Source: a virus
Virus record (IMG/VR): IMGVR_UViG_3300009152_000125
Location: 1 to 33,130 of that record
Direction: 5' to 3' (one strand)
Length of the DNA: 33,130 nucleotides
Part shown: positions 14,929 to 23,817 of the stretch, in pieces
Layout of the letters: each line of letters starts with the position of its first letter
Numbering within the stretch: position 1 is the first letter of the stretch
Program-made: the position numbers and the translations under genes
Notes under the pieces: model-generated
What the model was told of the DNA's origin: nothing
What the model saw: the letters and a program-made list of their open reading frames with translations, nothing else
Database searches by the model: none

Positions 14929-17900
14929 ATGGCCTGGCCGGTTATCCCGTTAGCATTCTCTGGTAGTACACCACAATTTCAGGTGTCCAGGAGTCTACGG
15001 TTTGATGGCACATCTAGTGTTCTTGCCGGCAAGAACAGATTTGAAGGCAACAGGCAAAAGTTCACCCAATCCATGTGGATCAAAAGAGCCAGGCTTGATG
15101 TGACACAGTGGTTATCCATAAATCCAAGCGCAACATATGGAGCCGGCCTCTACATTCACTCAGACAATAGATTGTGGGCTTTCATTAATTATATTGAATC
15201 TACCAACACATGGCAAGGCATTATAGCCACACAACAATCTCTTCGGGATCCAACTTCATGGTATCATATCAATCTGGCTGTTGATACTACACAAGCACTA
15301 CCACAAGACAGAATTAAACTTGCTCTAAATGGTTCCACAGTCACATCACTCATAACATCTTATCCAGGAAGTGCCGGCATATTATCATACCCTGCATTAG
15401 GCACACAAACAAATTTCAACACACAATTCGTTAGTTATGATATCAATGCCCTGGTTGGTGGACCAGGATTTAGATACATTGGAGGCTGGCCAGGGCAATA
15501 TTTTGATGGCTACATGACTGAGATAAATTATGTGGATGGTCAAGCACTGGATCCAATAGCTTTTGGCAGATATGATGAAAATGGCATGTGGGTGCCCAGA
15601 AGATACAATGGCAATTTTGGACCCAATGGTTACTATCTTCCTCTAAATGATAACTCAAGTCGTGGTGCACTTGGATTGGATGGCAATCAGCTCAATTCTG
15701 TAGATCCATTCTGGCCATTTACTGTGTTTCATTTGCAAACACGAACAGGTATTCCATTTGGGAACAACAACACCTTCATTGATTCATCCAACACTGGTGC
15801 AACCATAACACGCACGGGCAACGCTTCACAAGGCACTTTTAATCCTTATAGTTTGTTTGCCTCTGAGGCAGCAACACGTGGTGGCAGTGTGTATTTTGAT
15901 GGCAATAGTCAATTGGATGCTGGTTCAAATGCAAACTTTGCGTTTGGTACCAACAGTTATACTGTGGAGTTCTGGGTATATTCCACAGTTAACATGAACA
16001 CCTATGCAGCTGGTCAAGGCCCAGTGTTCATATGTAATGATGCAACTAACGGGTGGGGAATTTTTAACAATAGTACAGCTGGTCAGGGTATTACTTTATT
16101 TACTAGAAATATAGGCAATACCTACCCCACAGGTGTGCAGCTTCCATCCAATCGATGGAACCATATTGCTGTTTCACGATCGGCACCTGCAGGCAATGCG
16201 TTTGCGATATGGTTAAATGGTACCAGAATATTAGTCGGTGGTGATTCCACAAATTGGTCTATAACAGGTCCTTTGAAAATAGGAAACATTTCTACTGCTG
16301 GATTTAGTTTACGAGGATACATGGCTGGTCTTCGCATTTCAAACAATGAAGCAATCTATGATCCAGCAAGTACTACTATCACTGTGCCCACTGCACCCCC
16401 TACAAATATTGGCTCTCCTTCCACAGTATTTTTATTGAACGCCAATAATGCAGCCGTGTATGATGCAACAGGTTTTCACAATCTCAACACACTGAATGCT
16501 GCGGCAGCCTCACAAGCACAAACACTCTACGGCAATAGCAGTTTATTCTTGGATGGATCCACACTAGCCGCTTGTGTGAGTTCCAACATATATAATAACT
16601 ACCTTGTTAATTTTGCAGCAAATGATTTTACTGTGGAATCGTGGTTGTGGTTACAAACAGCTCCTACCGGTAGTACGCCAACTGCTCTTGGGTTCATAGC
16701 TAGTGTACATGATAACACTAGTACCAGCACATGGACTTGGTATGTAAACGTTAATAGAACGATATCTTTCTATGGTGTCGGTGGTGTTGGTCTTGCAGTC
16801 ACCAGCAATAATGCTATACCCTTGCAAACATGGGTGCATGTTGCTGTGGTTAGAAATGGAGATTTCTTAACCATTTATATCAATGGTGTGGCTGATGTAA
16901 CTACTCGCGTTGCCGGCGGAACATACACCGCCGAGAGCATTGCTTCACTAGTCATTGGAAGACGCTATCAAGGTGCTGCACCAACTGTTATAGATGCATT
17001 CAATGGTCATATATATGATCTTCGCATAACACGAGCGGCAAGGTATCTGGGCAATTTCACCCCACCCACACAAGCACTACCCACCACTGGCAGCACTCAA
17101 GGATTCTGGCCATACAACATACAGCTTGGCGGTCACAGAGAAATGGATAGCATGCTGGATGTGCCTGCCAATTGGGGTACAGATAATGGTGGCATACTCT
17201 CCGGTACCATGAGAGGTAACTATGCCACCATAAGTAACGTAAACAAAAGTGCAGGGTTCGTGGCAAGCAATGGTGGGCTTGATGTATCTAGTGCAGCGGC
17301 TGGAAATGTCTGGAGACCCGCCACAGCTACACATGCAGTGTCTTCAGGCAAGTGGTATTGGGAAGTTGCTATTAATACTAGCCCTGTAGGAAACGGCATC
17401 ATGATAGGTGTGGCCAATACCAGATGGGATGCATTTACAGAAAATCCTTCAGTTACATATCCTGGTGGTGATGCTGCATTAAATTCATGGGGTTATTATA
17501 TCAACGGAAACATGTACAGAAATAACGCAGGTACAGCTTATGGTACCTCATATACTGCCAATGATATCATAGGATTTGCTTTGGACATGGACAATGGCAC
17601 ATTTTATGCAAGCAAGAACGGTGTGTGGCAAGGCATAAACAATGCATCTAACCCAGTAGTCAGTAATCCATCCATAGGAAGAAATCCAGTTAATCAAATT
17701 TCTGGTAGAACTTTCCCGCTTACCGGTTTTCATTTTCCCGCCTTTGGGGTATATGGTGGAGACACATATTCTGTTAATTTTGGCCAGCGACCTTTTGTGT
17801 ATGCAGATGGACCTGCATTATCCGCTGGATTCAAACCAATTTGTACCACAAACATCATACCACCATTGAACAACCCCCACAGCTTCTTTGAAGCCACAAG

Positions 17901-20685
17901 CTACACTGGTGGTACCAACACCTTTAACCCTGATCCTGCTGCTGGTCAATTGGTACTGGCTCTACCCTTGGATAGCTACAACACCCATTTTGATGTGAGC
18001 AATGAAATTAGTAACAGAATTTCTCAACCCAAATCACTGTACACAACCACAGGTGTCACCTACACATCCATATCAGGTGCCGCTTTCAATGGAACCACTG
18101 GCTACATTGAACTATCTTCACATCCTGATTTTGATTTGGGCATAGCAGGCAATTGGACCATTGAATGGTATCAGTTTTGGAATGTTTTGACAGGCTTTCA
18201 AACTGTGTGGAGTAACAACTACACTACAATACCAAACTTACTAATACAATCTCAAAATAACCTGGGTAGGTATCAGCTGTACACAAATGGTGGCACATCC
18301 ATCTTGAACGAGGGCAATGCACCCACCCCCAGTCTGTGGTATCATTATGCAGTTGTGAAGAATGGCACCACATACACCATATTCCGCAATGGATCAGCAA
18401 CTGGTGTGACAACGTATAATGCTGTAACCAATGCTGGTAGTTCCACATTTCGCCCTGAAATAGGTCGTGGATCAGGTACATACTTCCTTAATGGTAACAT
18501 ACGTGATTTTAGAATATACAAAGGATGGGCCAAGTACACCACCACATTCAACCCTGCCACAGCTACAACTGCAGTGGTAGCAACCACAGGCACAGGGTTT
18601 GACAAATCCATCAATCTGGGCTTTCAACCTGATCTGGTGTGGGTCAAAGCCCGCAACATTGGCAGAACTTCTCACATACTTGTGGATTCAGTACGCGGTG
18701 GCACCAGCACACTCTCTGCCAATAGCTCTGATACAGCAACCATAAGCTCCAATAATATTACTTTTTTCCAAACTGGCTTCACTGTGGGTGGATCAGTATC
18801 AGCCAATGCAACTATCATACCTGCTGTACCAGCATTCTTTTACGGCACCGGGGAGAATACCAACGGTCAATTGGGTCTTGGAGATAATAGCGATAGAAAC
18901 CGATTTAACCCACTAACTGGCAATTGGTCACAAATGGTTGGTGGTTTAGTCCATGCCATGGCACTAAGTGCAGGTACTACCAAATGGTTTGGCACAGGAT
19001 CCGACGGCTACGGTCAATTGGGTCTTGGAAATAACCCTGGCTATAATACATATGGTGGTTCAAGTGTAAAATATAATACATTTACTGCATTAACAGGGGA
19101 TTGGTCACAAATGGCATGCGGTAAGTTCTTTACTATGGCACTAAGTGCAGGTACCAACAAATTATTTAGTACAGGTTATAATGAGTATGGTCAATTGGGA
19201 ATAGGTACTTCTGATGTTTTTGGTAGCCAAAATGTAAATCTATTCACAACACCACTCACAGGCAACTGGTCACAGGTGGTCTGTGGATTTATCCACACCA
19301 TGGCATTGAGTGCAGGTACAACTAGGTGGTTTGGCACTGGGTTTAATAATTCTGGTGCACTAGGACTGGGAGATAATAGCGATAGAAATGTATTTACATC
19401 ACTCACAGGCAATTGGTCTCAAATGGTTTGCGGTGATAGCTTTACTATGGCACAGTCAGCGGGTACAACTAGGTGGTTTGGTACTGGATCCAACCCATTT
19501 GGTGCATTAGGTCTTGGAGATGAAAGCGACAGAAATGCGTTTACACCACTCACAGGCAATTGGTCTCAAATGGTGTGTGGTGGTTACCACACCATGGCAT
19601 TGAGTGCAGGTACAACTAGGTGGTTTGGCACGGGGCGTAATGGTGTAGGTGCACTAGGACTGGGAGATAATAGCGATAGAAATGTATTTACACCACTCAC
19701 AGGCAATTGGTCTCAAATGGTGTGTGGCGGTAATCACACCATAGCGTTAAGTGCTGGTACTACCAAATGGTTTAGTACTGGGTATAATAATTCTGGTGAA
19801 TTGGGGTTAGGAGATAATAGCGATAGAAATGCATTTACACCACTAACAGGTGATTGGAGCCAGATGACAAGCGGATATGGTTTCACCATGGCATTAAGCA
19901 TTTCATCTGCAGAAAGTCAAACATTACGTACAGCTACAAACCCCTTCAACCCACAACTCAACACACCTGGTGCCACATACACTGCATATGGTTGGAAGCG
20001 CAATGCATTGGCAGGGTTTGATATTGTTACAGTTTTCAAATCTAGCGCTACCAGCCAAATATTCAGTCATAGCCTAGGCAAAAAACCAGCCATGATGATT
20101 GTGAAAAGTAATAGCTGGTTCTCTTCACCTTGGTTTGTGTATCATTCTTTTGCTAATGTCTCACCAGCAACTGTAGCTACATGCTTTGATCAAGCCGCCC
20201 CGTTTGTTTACTCTAACGGGTGGAATAATACTGAACCTACAGCAAGTCAATTTACTCTTGGAAATGTGTCGGACTGGTTTAACAGTCCATTGATTGTCTA
20301 TTTGTTTGCTGAAATACCTGGATTCAGTAGCTTTGGAAGCTACACAGGCAATGGCAGTGTAGATGGTCCATTTGTGTGGTGTGGATTCAAGCCTCGATTT
20401 GTTTTAACGAAGAAGGTTAATGGTACCAGCGATTGGCTCATCTGGGATTCTTCGCGCGGACCAACTAACCCCATCAGCCCACATTTCTCAGTGAATAATA
20501 ATGCTGCAGACAATTCAACAGCTGCACCCACATACAATGGTTACATAGATTTTACTGCAACTGGATTCAAACTAAGACTGTCAAGCCCGCCAAATGAAGC
20601 TTCAGTACCTGCAAGCATATACATGTTTGCTGCATTTGCAGATAATCCCTTTGGCAGAGTACCAGGTCAAGTACTAGCAGTATAA
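14929..20685 (+). CDS. Giant adhesin: LamG, SPRY and RCC1 propeller domains
   Basis: A 1918-residue multi-domain adhesin, presumably a tail fibre. Reading from the N-terminus: LamG-like 1 (about 18-225, with QYFDGYMTEINYVDGQAL), LamG-like 2 (about 320-485), LamG-like 3 (about 538-713), the phage-type link DVPANWGTDNGG (about 744), a SPRY-like domain (about 795-958, with VSSGKWYWEV, DIIGFALDMDNG and SVNFGQRPFVY), LamG-like 4 (about 1043-1210), a beta domain with GFQPDLVWVKARN (about 1228), seven RCC1 repeats (about 1304-1660), then the rest of that beta domain and a related copy with FKPRFVLTKK. LamG and SPRY folds commonly bind sugars or proteins, so host recognition is a fair inference. The RCC1 block appears to be inserted into another domain. 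Confidence 0.8.
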   Translation: MAWPVIPLAFSGSTPQFQVSRSLRFDGTSSVLAGKNRFEGNRQKFTQSMWIKRARLDVTQWLSINPSATYGAGLYIHSDNRLWAFINYIESTNTWQGIIATQQSLRDPTSWYHINLAVDTTQALPQDRIKLALNGSTVTSLITSYPGSAGILSYPALGTQTNFNTQFVSYDINALVGGPGFRYIGGWPGQYFDGYMTEINYVDGQALDPIAFGRYDENGMWVPRRYNGNFGPNGYYLPLNDNSSRGALGLDGNQLNSVDPFWPFTVFHLQTRTGIPFGNNNTFIDSSNTGATITRTGNASQGTFNPYSLFASEAATRGGSVYFDGNSQLDAGSNANFAFGTNSYTVEFWVYSTVNMNTYAAGQGPVFICNDATNGWGIFNNSTAGQGITLFTRNIGNTYPTGVQLPSNRWNHIAVSRSAPAGNAFAIWLNGTRILVGGDSTNWSITGPLKIGNISTAGFSLRGYMAGLRISNNEAIYDPASTTITVPTAPPTNIGSPSTVFLLNANNAAVYDATGFHNLNTLNAAAASQAQTLYGNSSLFLDGSTLAACVSSNIYNNYLVNFAANDFTVESWLWLQTAPTGSTPTALGFIASVHDNTSTSTWTWYVNVNRTISFYGVGGVGLAVTSNNAIPLQTWVHVAVVRNGDFLTIYINGVADVTTRVAGGTYTAESIASLVIGRRYQGAAPTVIDAFNGHIYDLRITRAARYLGNFTPPTQALPTTGSTQGFWPYNIQLGGHREMDSMLDVPANWGTDNGGILSGTMRGNYATISNVNKSAGFVASNGGLDVSSAAAGNVWRPATATHAVSSGKWYWEVAINTSPVGNGIMIGVANTRWDAFTENPSVTYPGGDAALNSWGYYINGNMYRNNAGTAYGTSYTANDIIGFALDMDNGTFYASKNGVWQGINNASNPVVSNPSIGRNPVNQISGRTFPLTGFHFPAFGVYGGDTYSVNFGQRPFVYADGPALSAGFKPICTTNIIPPLNNPHSFFEATSYTGGTNTFNPDPAAGQLVLALPLDSYNTHFDVSNEISNRISQPKSLYTTTGVTYTSISGAAFNGTTGYIELSSHPDFDLGIAGNWTIEWYQFWNVLTGFQTVWSNNYTTIPNLLIQSQNNLGRYQLYTNGGTSILNEGNAPTPSLWYHYAVVKNGTTYTIFRNGSATGVTTYNAVTNAGSSTFRPEIGRGSGTYFLNGNIRDFRIYKGWAKYTTTFNPATATTAVVATTGTGFDKSINLGFQPDLVWVKARNIGRTSHILVDSVRGGTSTLSANSSDTATISSNNITFFQTGFTVGGSVSANATIIPAVPAFFYGTGENTNGQLGLGDNSDRNRFNPLTGNWSQMVGGLVHAMALSAGTTKWFGTGSDGYGQLGLGNNPGYNTYGGSSVKYNTFTALTGDWSQMACGKFFTMALSAGTNKLFSTGYNEYGQLGIGTSDVFGSQNVNLFTTPLTGNWSQVVCGFIHTMALSAGTTRWFGTGFNNSGALGLGDNSDRNVFTSLTGNWSQMVCGDSFTMAQSAGTTRWFGTGSNPFGALGLGDESDRNAFTPLTGNWSQMVCGGYHTMALSAGTTRWFGTGRNGVGALGLGDNSDRNVFTPLTGNWSQMVCGGNHTIALSAGTTKWFSTGYNNSGELGLGDNSDRNAFTPLTGDWSQMTSGYGFTMALSISSAESQTLRTATNPFNPQLNTPGATYTAYGWKRNALAGFDIVTVFKSSATSQIFSHSLGKKPAMMIVKSNSWFSSPWFVYHSFANVSPATVATCFDQAAPFVYSNGWNNTEPTASQFTLGNVSDWFNSPLIVYLFAEIPGFSSFGSYTGNGSVDGPFVWCGFKPRFVLTKKVNGTSDWLIWDSSRGPTNPISPHFSVNNNAADNSTAAPTYNGYIDFTATGFKLRLSSPPNEASVPASIYMFAAFADNPFGRVPGQVLAV
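18840..19905 (+). repeat. Seven RCC1-type repeats within the giant adhesin
   Basis: Seven tandem units start near 18840, 18990, 19165, 19330, 19477, 19624 and 19771. The last four have an exact period of 147 bases (49 codons). Each unit follows F-G-T-G-x-N-x-x-G-x-L-G-L-G-D then LTGNWSQMVCGxxHTMALSAGTT. Seven is the blade number of a closed RCC1 beta-propeller. The last units are also strongly alike at the DNA level, which points to recent tandem duplication or conversion. Confidence 0.85.
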
Positions 20686-20719
20686 AAAAGGGTTTTTGTC
20701 TTGCGACAGAGGATAACCC
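20684..20719 (-). terminator. Rho-independent terminator for the minus-strand gene at 20726
   Basis: On the minus strand, GGGTT and AACCC enclose a TGTC-GCAA-GACA hairpin with a GNRA-type loop, followed by six T. The stem has an asymmetric internal loop, so strength is uncertain. It lies in the gap between convergent genes. Confidence 0.45.
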
Positions 20720-20725
20720 AAAACC

Positions 20726-20881
20726 TCACGGGTTCTTAGCAGGACGACGTTTCTTGCCGCCTCCACCACTTCCCGAGGGAAGATTGTCCGATGCTCTGAA
20801 AACTTTGTATTCGTAGTAACCATACACAGCAAAACCAACTGCAATTGCAATGCTAATCAAAATGGCAATTAATTCTCTCAC
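20726..20881 (-). CDS. 51-residue membrane protein
   Basis: Minus-strand GTG at 20881 opens VRELIAILISIAIAVGFAVYG, a single membrane helix (about residues 3-21), then a short linker, a Gly-rich stretch and a strongly basic tail (GGKKRRPAKNP). Layout (N-terminal helix, basic cytoplasmic tail) is seen in some small phage holin-like and inner-membrane proteins, but no family is recognised. It has its own sigma70-like promoter six bases upstream and a terminator just after it. Confidence 0.6.
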   Translation of the reverse strand: MRELIAILISIAIAVGFAVYGYYEYKVFRASDNLPSGSGGGGKKRRPAKNP

Positions 20882-20887
20882 AACCCT

Positions 20888-20915
20888 AGTATAAGATAAT
20901 TCTTATATAACTCAA
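20888..20915 (-). promoter_or_regulatory. Sigma70-like promoter
   Basis: On the minus strand TTGAGT (20915-20910), a 16-base spacer and TATACT (20893-20888), ending six bases before the GTG at 20881. The -35 box overlaps the stop region of the preceding gene. Confidence 0.5.
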
Positions 20916-21199
20916 GCAAATTTCTCAATTATTTCATAATCCCGTTCTAAGATATCTATGGAGCCATATGCTCTAACAAAATAACGAAATATATCAAAAG
21001 ACATTTTTATCTGACAACTTGACATCACACCTTCTTTTGTTCTCACAACGACCTCAAAAGTTTTATCTTCAATATTGTACATCTTTATAATGTGTGCAAC
21101 AGTTTCCTCTATGATAACAATAGTTTCTGGAGAATACTTTGTTTTACCAATTTTCTTCTCTTCAACCTTGAGTCGAAGAATAATGTGTGCAGGTGTCAT
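20912..21199 (-). CDS. Unknown 95-residue protein
   Basis: A soluble 95-residue protein: a beta strand opening (PAHIILRLKVEEKKIG), a helix (ETIVIIEETVAHIIKMYN), a beta pair (TFEVVVRTKEG) and a C-terminal helix. No motif recognised. Start ATG overlaps the TGA of the upstream membrane-protein gene (ATGA), so the two form a coupled pair. Confidence 0.65.
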   Translation of the reverse strand: MTPAHIILRLKVEEKKIGKTKYSPETIVIIEETVAHIIKMYNIEDKTFEVVVRTKEGVMSSCQIKMSFDIFRYFVRAYGSIDILERDYEIIEKFA

Positions 21200-21363
21200 C
21201 TGACAAATAGAAATAATATTACAGCTGCAGCAAAAGACAGCAAGGAAAGAATGCCTGGCATACTAACACCACACCGCTTTCTGTCTATGTCATTCACATA
21301 CATCAATGCAGCTGCATAGGATTCATTCAGAAAGAGCTGCTCATTCTTATGCCTCAGCCTCAT
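21196..21363 (-). CDS. 55-residue protein with C-terminal membrane anchor
   Basis: Minus-strand ATG at 21363 gives a charged N-terminal half (RLRHKNEQLFLNE) with a DIDRKRCG turn and then a hydrophobic C-terminal helix (ILSLLSFAAAVILFLFVR, residues 38-55). This is a tail-anchored layout. Stop overlaps the next gene by ATGA, and a TATATT box sits just before the ATG. Function unknown. A lysis-related or membrane-remodelling role is possible from the company of other small membrane proteins. Confidence 0.6.
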   Translation of the reverse strand: MRLRHKNEQLFLNESYAAALMYVNDIDRKRCGVSMPGILSLLSFAAAVILFLFVR

Positions 21364-21378
21364 AATATAGTTTAACTT

Positions 21379-22047
21379 CTATTTTGAGTAATCCACATCT
21401 TCTTTGGCCAAGTAGCCTCCAAGAATCTTGCTCTCAACCACAAGATTTTCCACAATTTCTTCAGTCATGGTGTCACATGTGTTCATGCAATCCACCACCA
21501 TGAATCCCAAAAACTTTTTATTCAAAGATTTGATTGCAAATATATGAAAACCTTTCACTCCACGATCATTCCAAAATGCCTTGAGAGTGGAGCTGTTATC
21601 TTGTACAATTGCAGTGTTGTGAACGCCATATTGACCATCTTCTTTCACTTTCTTCAAGATGGAAGCAAACACTGACACTGGCACATTCTGGATGACACTC
21701 AATTCACTGGAAATGCCAGGACGGCATGCTTCATATGTTAAGCTAAACTTTTGAAATTTATGAGTTTTATCTGAAGGATAAAAAGAGCCACCATTGTGAA
21801 ATTGTGCAATCCAGACCCTGTCAAAATTATATTCAGACCGAATATTCTCTATGCGCTGATCAATCATTTCATTGGCATGCAGCAATTTGAGAATTTCGTC
21901 TGTTTCTTCTTCTTCTATAACAACTTTCTTGCGAGAGAATTTTTCTGAAGCCCATGAAGCAACCACAGGACTCAACACACCTGTGATGAAAGCAGTTACA
22001 ACCAAGGTAAGATTGCGGGCAAACTCTGCATTATAGAGAAAATCCAT
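21379..22047 (-). CDS. Membrane-anchored GAF-like domain protein
   Basis: A 222-residue protein with one N-terminal membrane helix (about residues 11-33, LTLVVTAFITGVLSPVVASW), an acidic linker, a helix, and then a GAF-like domain: YNFDRVWIAQFHNGGSFYP (about 74-92), a FQKFSLTYEACRPGISS segment, VPVSVFASIL, and a closing GFHIFAIKS-LGFMVVDCMN strand pair. The DRVWIxQFHNGG core recurs in proteins of large marine phages, where it is annotated as GAF-like. GAF domains usually bind small ligands, but no ligand can be inferred. A late-type promoter precedes it. Confidence 0.6.
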   Translation of the reverse strand: MDFLYNAEFARNLTLVVTAFITGVLSPVVASWASEKFSRKKVVIEEEETDEILKLLHANEMIDQRIENIRSEYNFDRVWIAQFHNGGSFYPSDKTHKFQKFSLTYEACRPGISSELSVIQNVPVSVFASILKKVKEDGQYGVHNTAIVQDNSSTLKAFWNDRGVKGFHIFAIKSLNKKFLGFMVVDCMNTCDTMTEEIVENLVVESKILGGYLAKEDVDYSK

Positions 22048-22054
22048 ACATATT

Positions 22055-22062
22055 TATTTATA
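22055..22062 (-). promoter_or_regulatory. Late-type promoter
   Basis: A perfect TATAAATA on the minus strand, ending seven bases before the ATG at 22047. Confidence 0.65.
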
Positions 22063-22087
22063 TGGATTTAGCAAAGTAAGTTGACTG

Positions 22088-22315
22088 TTAAGCAGTTATT
22101 GTATTGAGGGGGGCTGCATTTGTAACCACACGCAGGGCCCATTGATCGTAATAGCTGTAAGCTGTTAAACCTTCACAATTGGTGCAATTCTCTGGATATT
22201 CATAGCGAATGGTAGTAACTGCAGGGTACAAAGTGCTATTGAACTTTGTCAGATTAACAAATGATTGATTGACGCGTGTTTGAAAGGTATCAACTGTTGT
22301 CCGTGTTATTGGCAT
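22088..22315 (-). CDS. Unknown 75-residue protein
   Basis: A 75-residue Thr/Asn/Tyr-rich protein with two Cys (ENCTNCEG, about residues 42-49), beta-rich, of virion-like composition. An upstream in-frame TTG would lengthen it to 84 residues, but it would run through the late promoter at 22324-22331, so I start at the ATG at 22315. No homologue recognised. Confidence 0.6.
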   Translation of the reverse strand: MPITRTTVDTFQTRVNQSFVNLTKFNSTLYPAVTTIRYEYPENCTNCEGLTAYSYYDQWALRVVTNAAPLNTITA

Positions 22316-22323
22316 AGTGTCAT

Positions 22324-22331
22324 TATTTATG
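22324..22331 (-). promoter_or_regulatory. Late-type promoter
   Basis: CATAAATA on the minus strand, eight bases before the ATG at 22315. It is back to back with the plus-strand gene at 22366, which has TTAAATA and a GGAAG ribosome site instead. Confidence 0.55.
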
Positions 22332-22365
22332 CTACCAAACAATTAAATAATGCGGAAGCCTATGT

Positions 22366-23292
22366 ATGTTTGAATCAAGAGTAGTAAAAAATCCAGAACT
22401 TGTCGAATATGGCAAGTTTGTTGAACTTAAAGATGATAGTAGATTTCCAGCAATCTCTGTAATACGTGTTTCTAATCGTGATCAAAGTAATGCCTTTCCA
22501 AATAACATAGGCCTCCCACCATTAACATCTGTGGAAGTGTATCCAAAATATGGTGTTATTACCTACCTAGCAAACACTACAGATATTGTAGTTTCACTTT
22601 CTTCAAGCAATCTAAACATTGGCGATGTGGGTCTCCTTGATCATTATACCACAGGGTTTACAACTTATGGTAGCATCATATACACCAACACAGCCCCTGG
22701 TGGTCAGCTCATGGGAGCAGTATCAGTTAAACCATATGGCACCACTACGGTTGATGGGGCCGTAAGAATAACCAACACCGCAGCAGTATCAGGATCAGTA
22801 ACTGCCACCATATTGCAACAAGTACCTGAGATCTATACCATACATAATTTTGGAATTTTTACTCACCGTGGTTGGACCATGTCTGATGATTTAATTCCCA
22901 TGATTACAATAAGAGCCAAAAGTACTGCATCTAAAACTGTAAAAATATTAGAATATGAACTGGGCAACAACAATGCCAATTCAAGCACTGTAGCTTATGT
23001 GTGGTATGAGGATACAACAATAACTGGCACAGTACCAACCTTTTCTTCTGTAAATACAGACGCTGAATATCGCTTTTACACTGATGCATATGGGAGCAAC
23101 ATCCCCAACGGGTTCACAGGTGGAACAAAAAGACACGGTGGCATTGTGATTGGTAAGAACTCTGAAGCTGAAACTGCATTGAGTAACATACCATTGTCCG
23201 CAAATGGAAAAAACTTAACTCTGTGTGTTCAAAGATTAGATAGTGCAACTAAATTAGACTTATGGATAGCAATGACAATAGGTATTTTTTAA
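22366..23292 (+). CDS. Probable virion protein, unknown
   Basis: A 308-residue beta-rich protein with virion-like composition (Thr, Asn, Ser, Gly, Tyr). Visible segments are a charged opening (VVKNPELVEYGKFVELKDDS), a GGQLMGAVSVKPYG strand, an IHNFGIFTHRGWTMSDDLIPM stretch broken by a conserved-looking HRGWTM, and a terminal KLDLWIAMTIGIF strand. Family not recognised. Unlike most late genes here it has a ribosome-site-like GGAAG seven bases before the ATG, with a TTAAATA late-like motif further up, so its transcript would have a short leader. Possibly a decoration, tail or fibre-accessory protein. Confidence 0.65.
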   Translation: MFESRVVKNPELVEYGKFVELKDDSRFPAISVIRVSNRDQSNAFPNNIGLPPLTSVEVYPKYGVITYLANTTDIVVSLSSSNLNIGDVGLLDHYTTGFTTYGSIIYTNTAPGGQLMGAVSVKPYGTTTVDGAVRITNTAAVSGSVTATILQQVPEIYTIHNFGIFTHRGWTMSDDLIPMITIRAKSTASKTVKILEYELGNNNANSSTVAYVWYEDTTITGTVPTFSSVNTDAEYRFYTDAYGSNIPNGFTGGTKRHGGIVIGKNSEAETALSNIPLSANGKNLTLCVQRLDSATKLDLWIAMTIGIF

Positions 23293-23339
23293 CATCTTCA
23301 AGCATCATGGCATGCATGAGTCTAATTGAAGCACTCTAA

Positions 23340-23558
23340 TCAAGTCTTTTCTAATTTTCCTGACAGCAAGTTAAATGCCCACCCATCTCTTCCATGGAAC
23401 GCATCATATAAATCAGTATTAAAGTTAATCAATTGTTGTGGTGTCTTGAAATTACTATTACTTGGCAGAATACTGGTCAAGGAAAATTCTTCCTTGCCAT
23501 ACAATAAATCTAAAAACGATTCGTAATAGCTAACCGTTTTGGGTTTTGAGCTCTTCAT
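23340..23558 (-). CDS. Unknown 72-residue protein
   Basis: A 72-residue protein opening KSSKPKTVSYYESFLDLLYG, then a TPQQLINFNTDLYDAFHGRDG helix pair. A GTG two codons upstream is possible, but the ATG at 23558 gives normal spacing to the late promoter. The first 29 bases overlap the end of the gene at 23530-23811, and the late promoter for this gene therefore lies inside its neighbour. No homologue recognised. Confidence 0.55.
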   Translation of the reverse strand: MKSSKPKTVSYYESFLDLLYGKEEFSLTSILPSNSNFKTPQQLINFNTDLYDAFHGRDGWAFNLLSGKLEKT

Positions 23559-23811
23559 TAACACGTTTATTTATACGGTTAAATAGCTCATAAGGAAAAT
23601 AAGAACTTTCAATTTCACGAATTTGTGCACTAAGTTTTTCCACTGCTTCCTTGGCACAACGATAATCAATGTAGACTTGGTGACCATCTCTGTGGTAGCC
23701 ATCTGGCTTGAAGGTCATCTCAATAACTGGCACTCGCTGCCCACGAGCCAACACTTTAGCAGTATTAACAATTTTATTTGTTACAGCGTTGTATTCTTTT
23801 CTTTTCGTCAT
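23530..23811 (-). CDS. Unknown 93-residue protein
   Basis: A 93-residue basic protein, helical at both ends, with a central beta stretch (VPVIEMTFKPDGYHRDGHQVYID broken by a DGYHRDGHQ turn) and a C-terminal coiled-coil-like AVEKLSAQIREIESS. No family recognised. The ATG follows AGGTG and a sigma70-like promoter, so this belongs to the non-late class although its neighbour downstream is late. Confidence 0.6.
   Translation of the reverse strand: MTKRKEYNAVTNKIVNTAKVLARGQRVPVIEMTFKPDGYHRDGHQVYIDYRCAKEAVEKLSAQIREIESSYFPYELFNRINKRVNEELKTQNG
23568..23575 (-). promoter_or_regulatory. Late-type promoter inside a coding region
   Basis: Perfect TATAAATA on the minus strand, nine bases before the ATG at 23558, within the 3' part of the 23530-23811 gene. 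Confidence 0.55.
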
Positions 23812-23817
23812 GCACCT

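Noticed and set aside
18840-19905. CRISPR array
   Set aside because: The repeats are in-frame 147-base protein repeats with a continuous reading frame and no spacer/repeat pattern.
23298-23337. Hairpin between convergent genes (CTTCAA/TTGAAG outer arms, TCATG/CATGA inner arms)
   Set aside because: The stem is broken and no T-run follows on either strand, so it is not called as a terminator.
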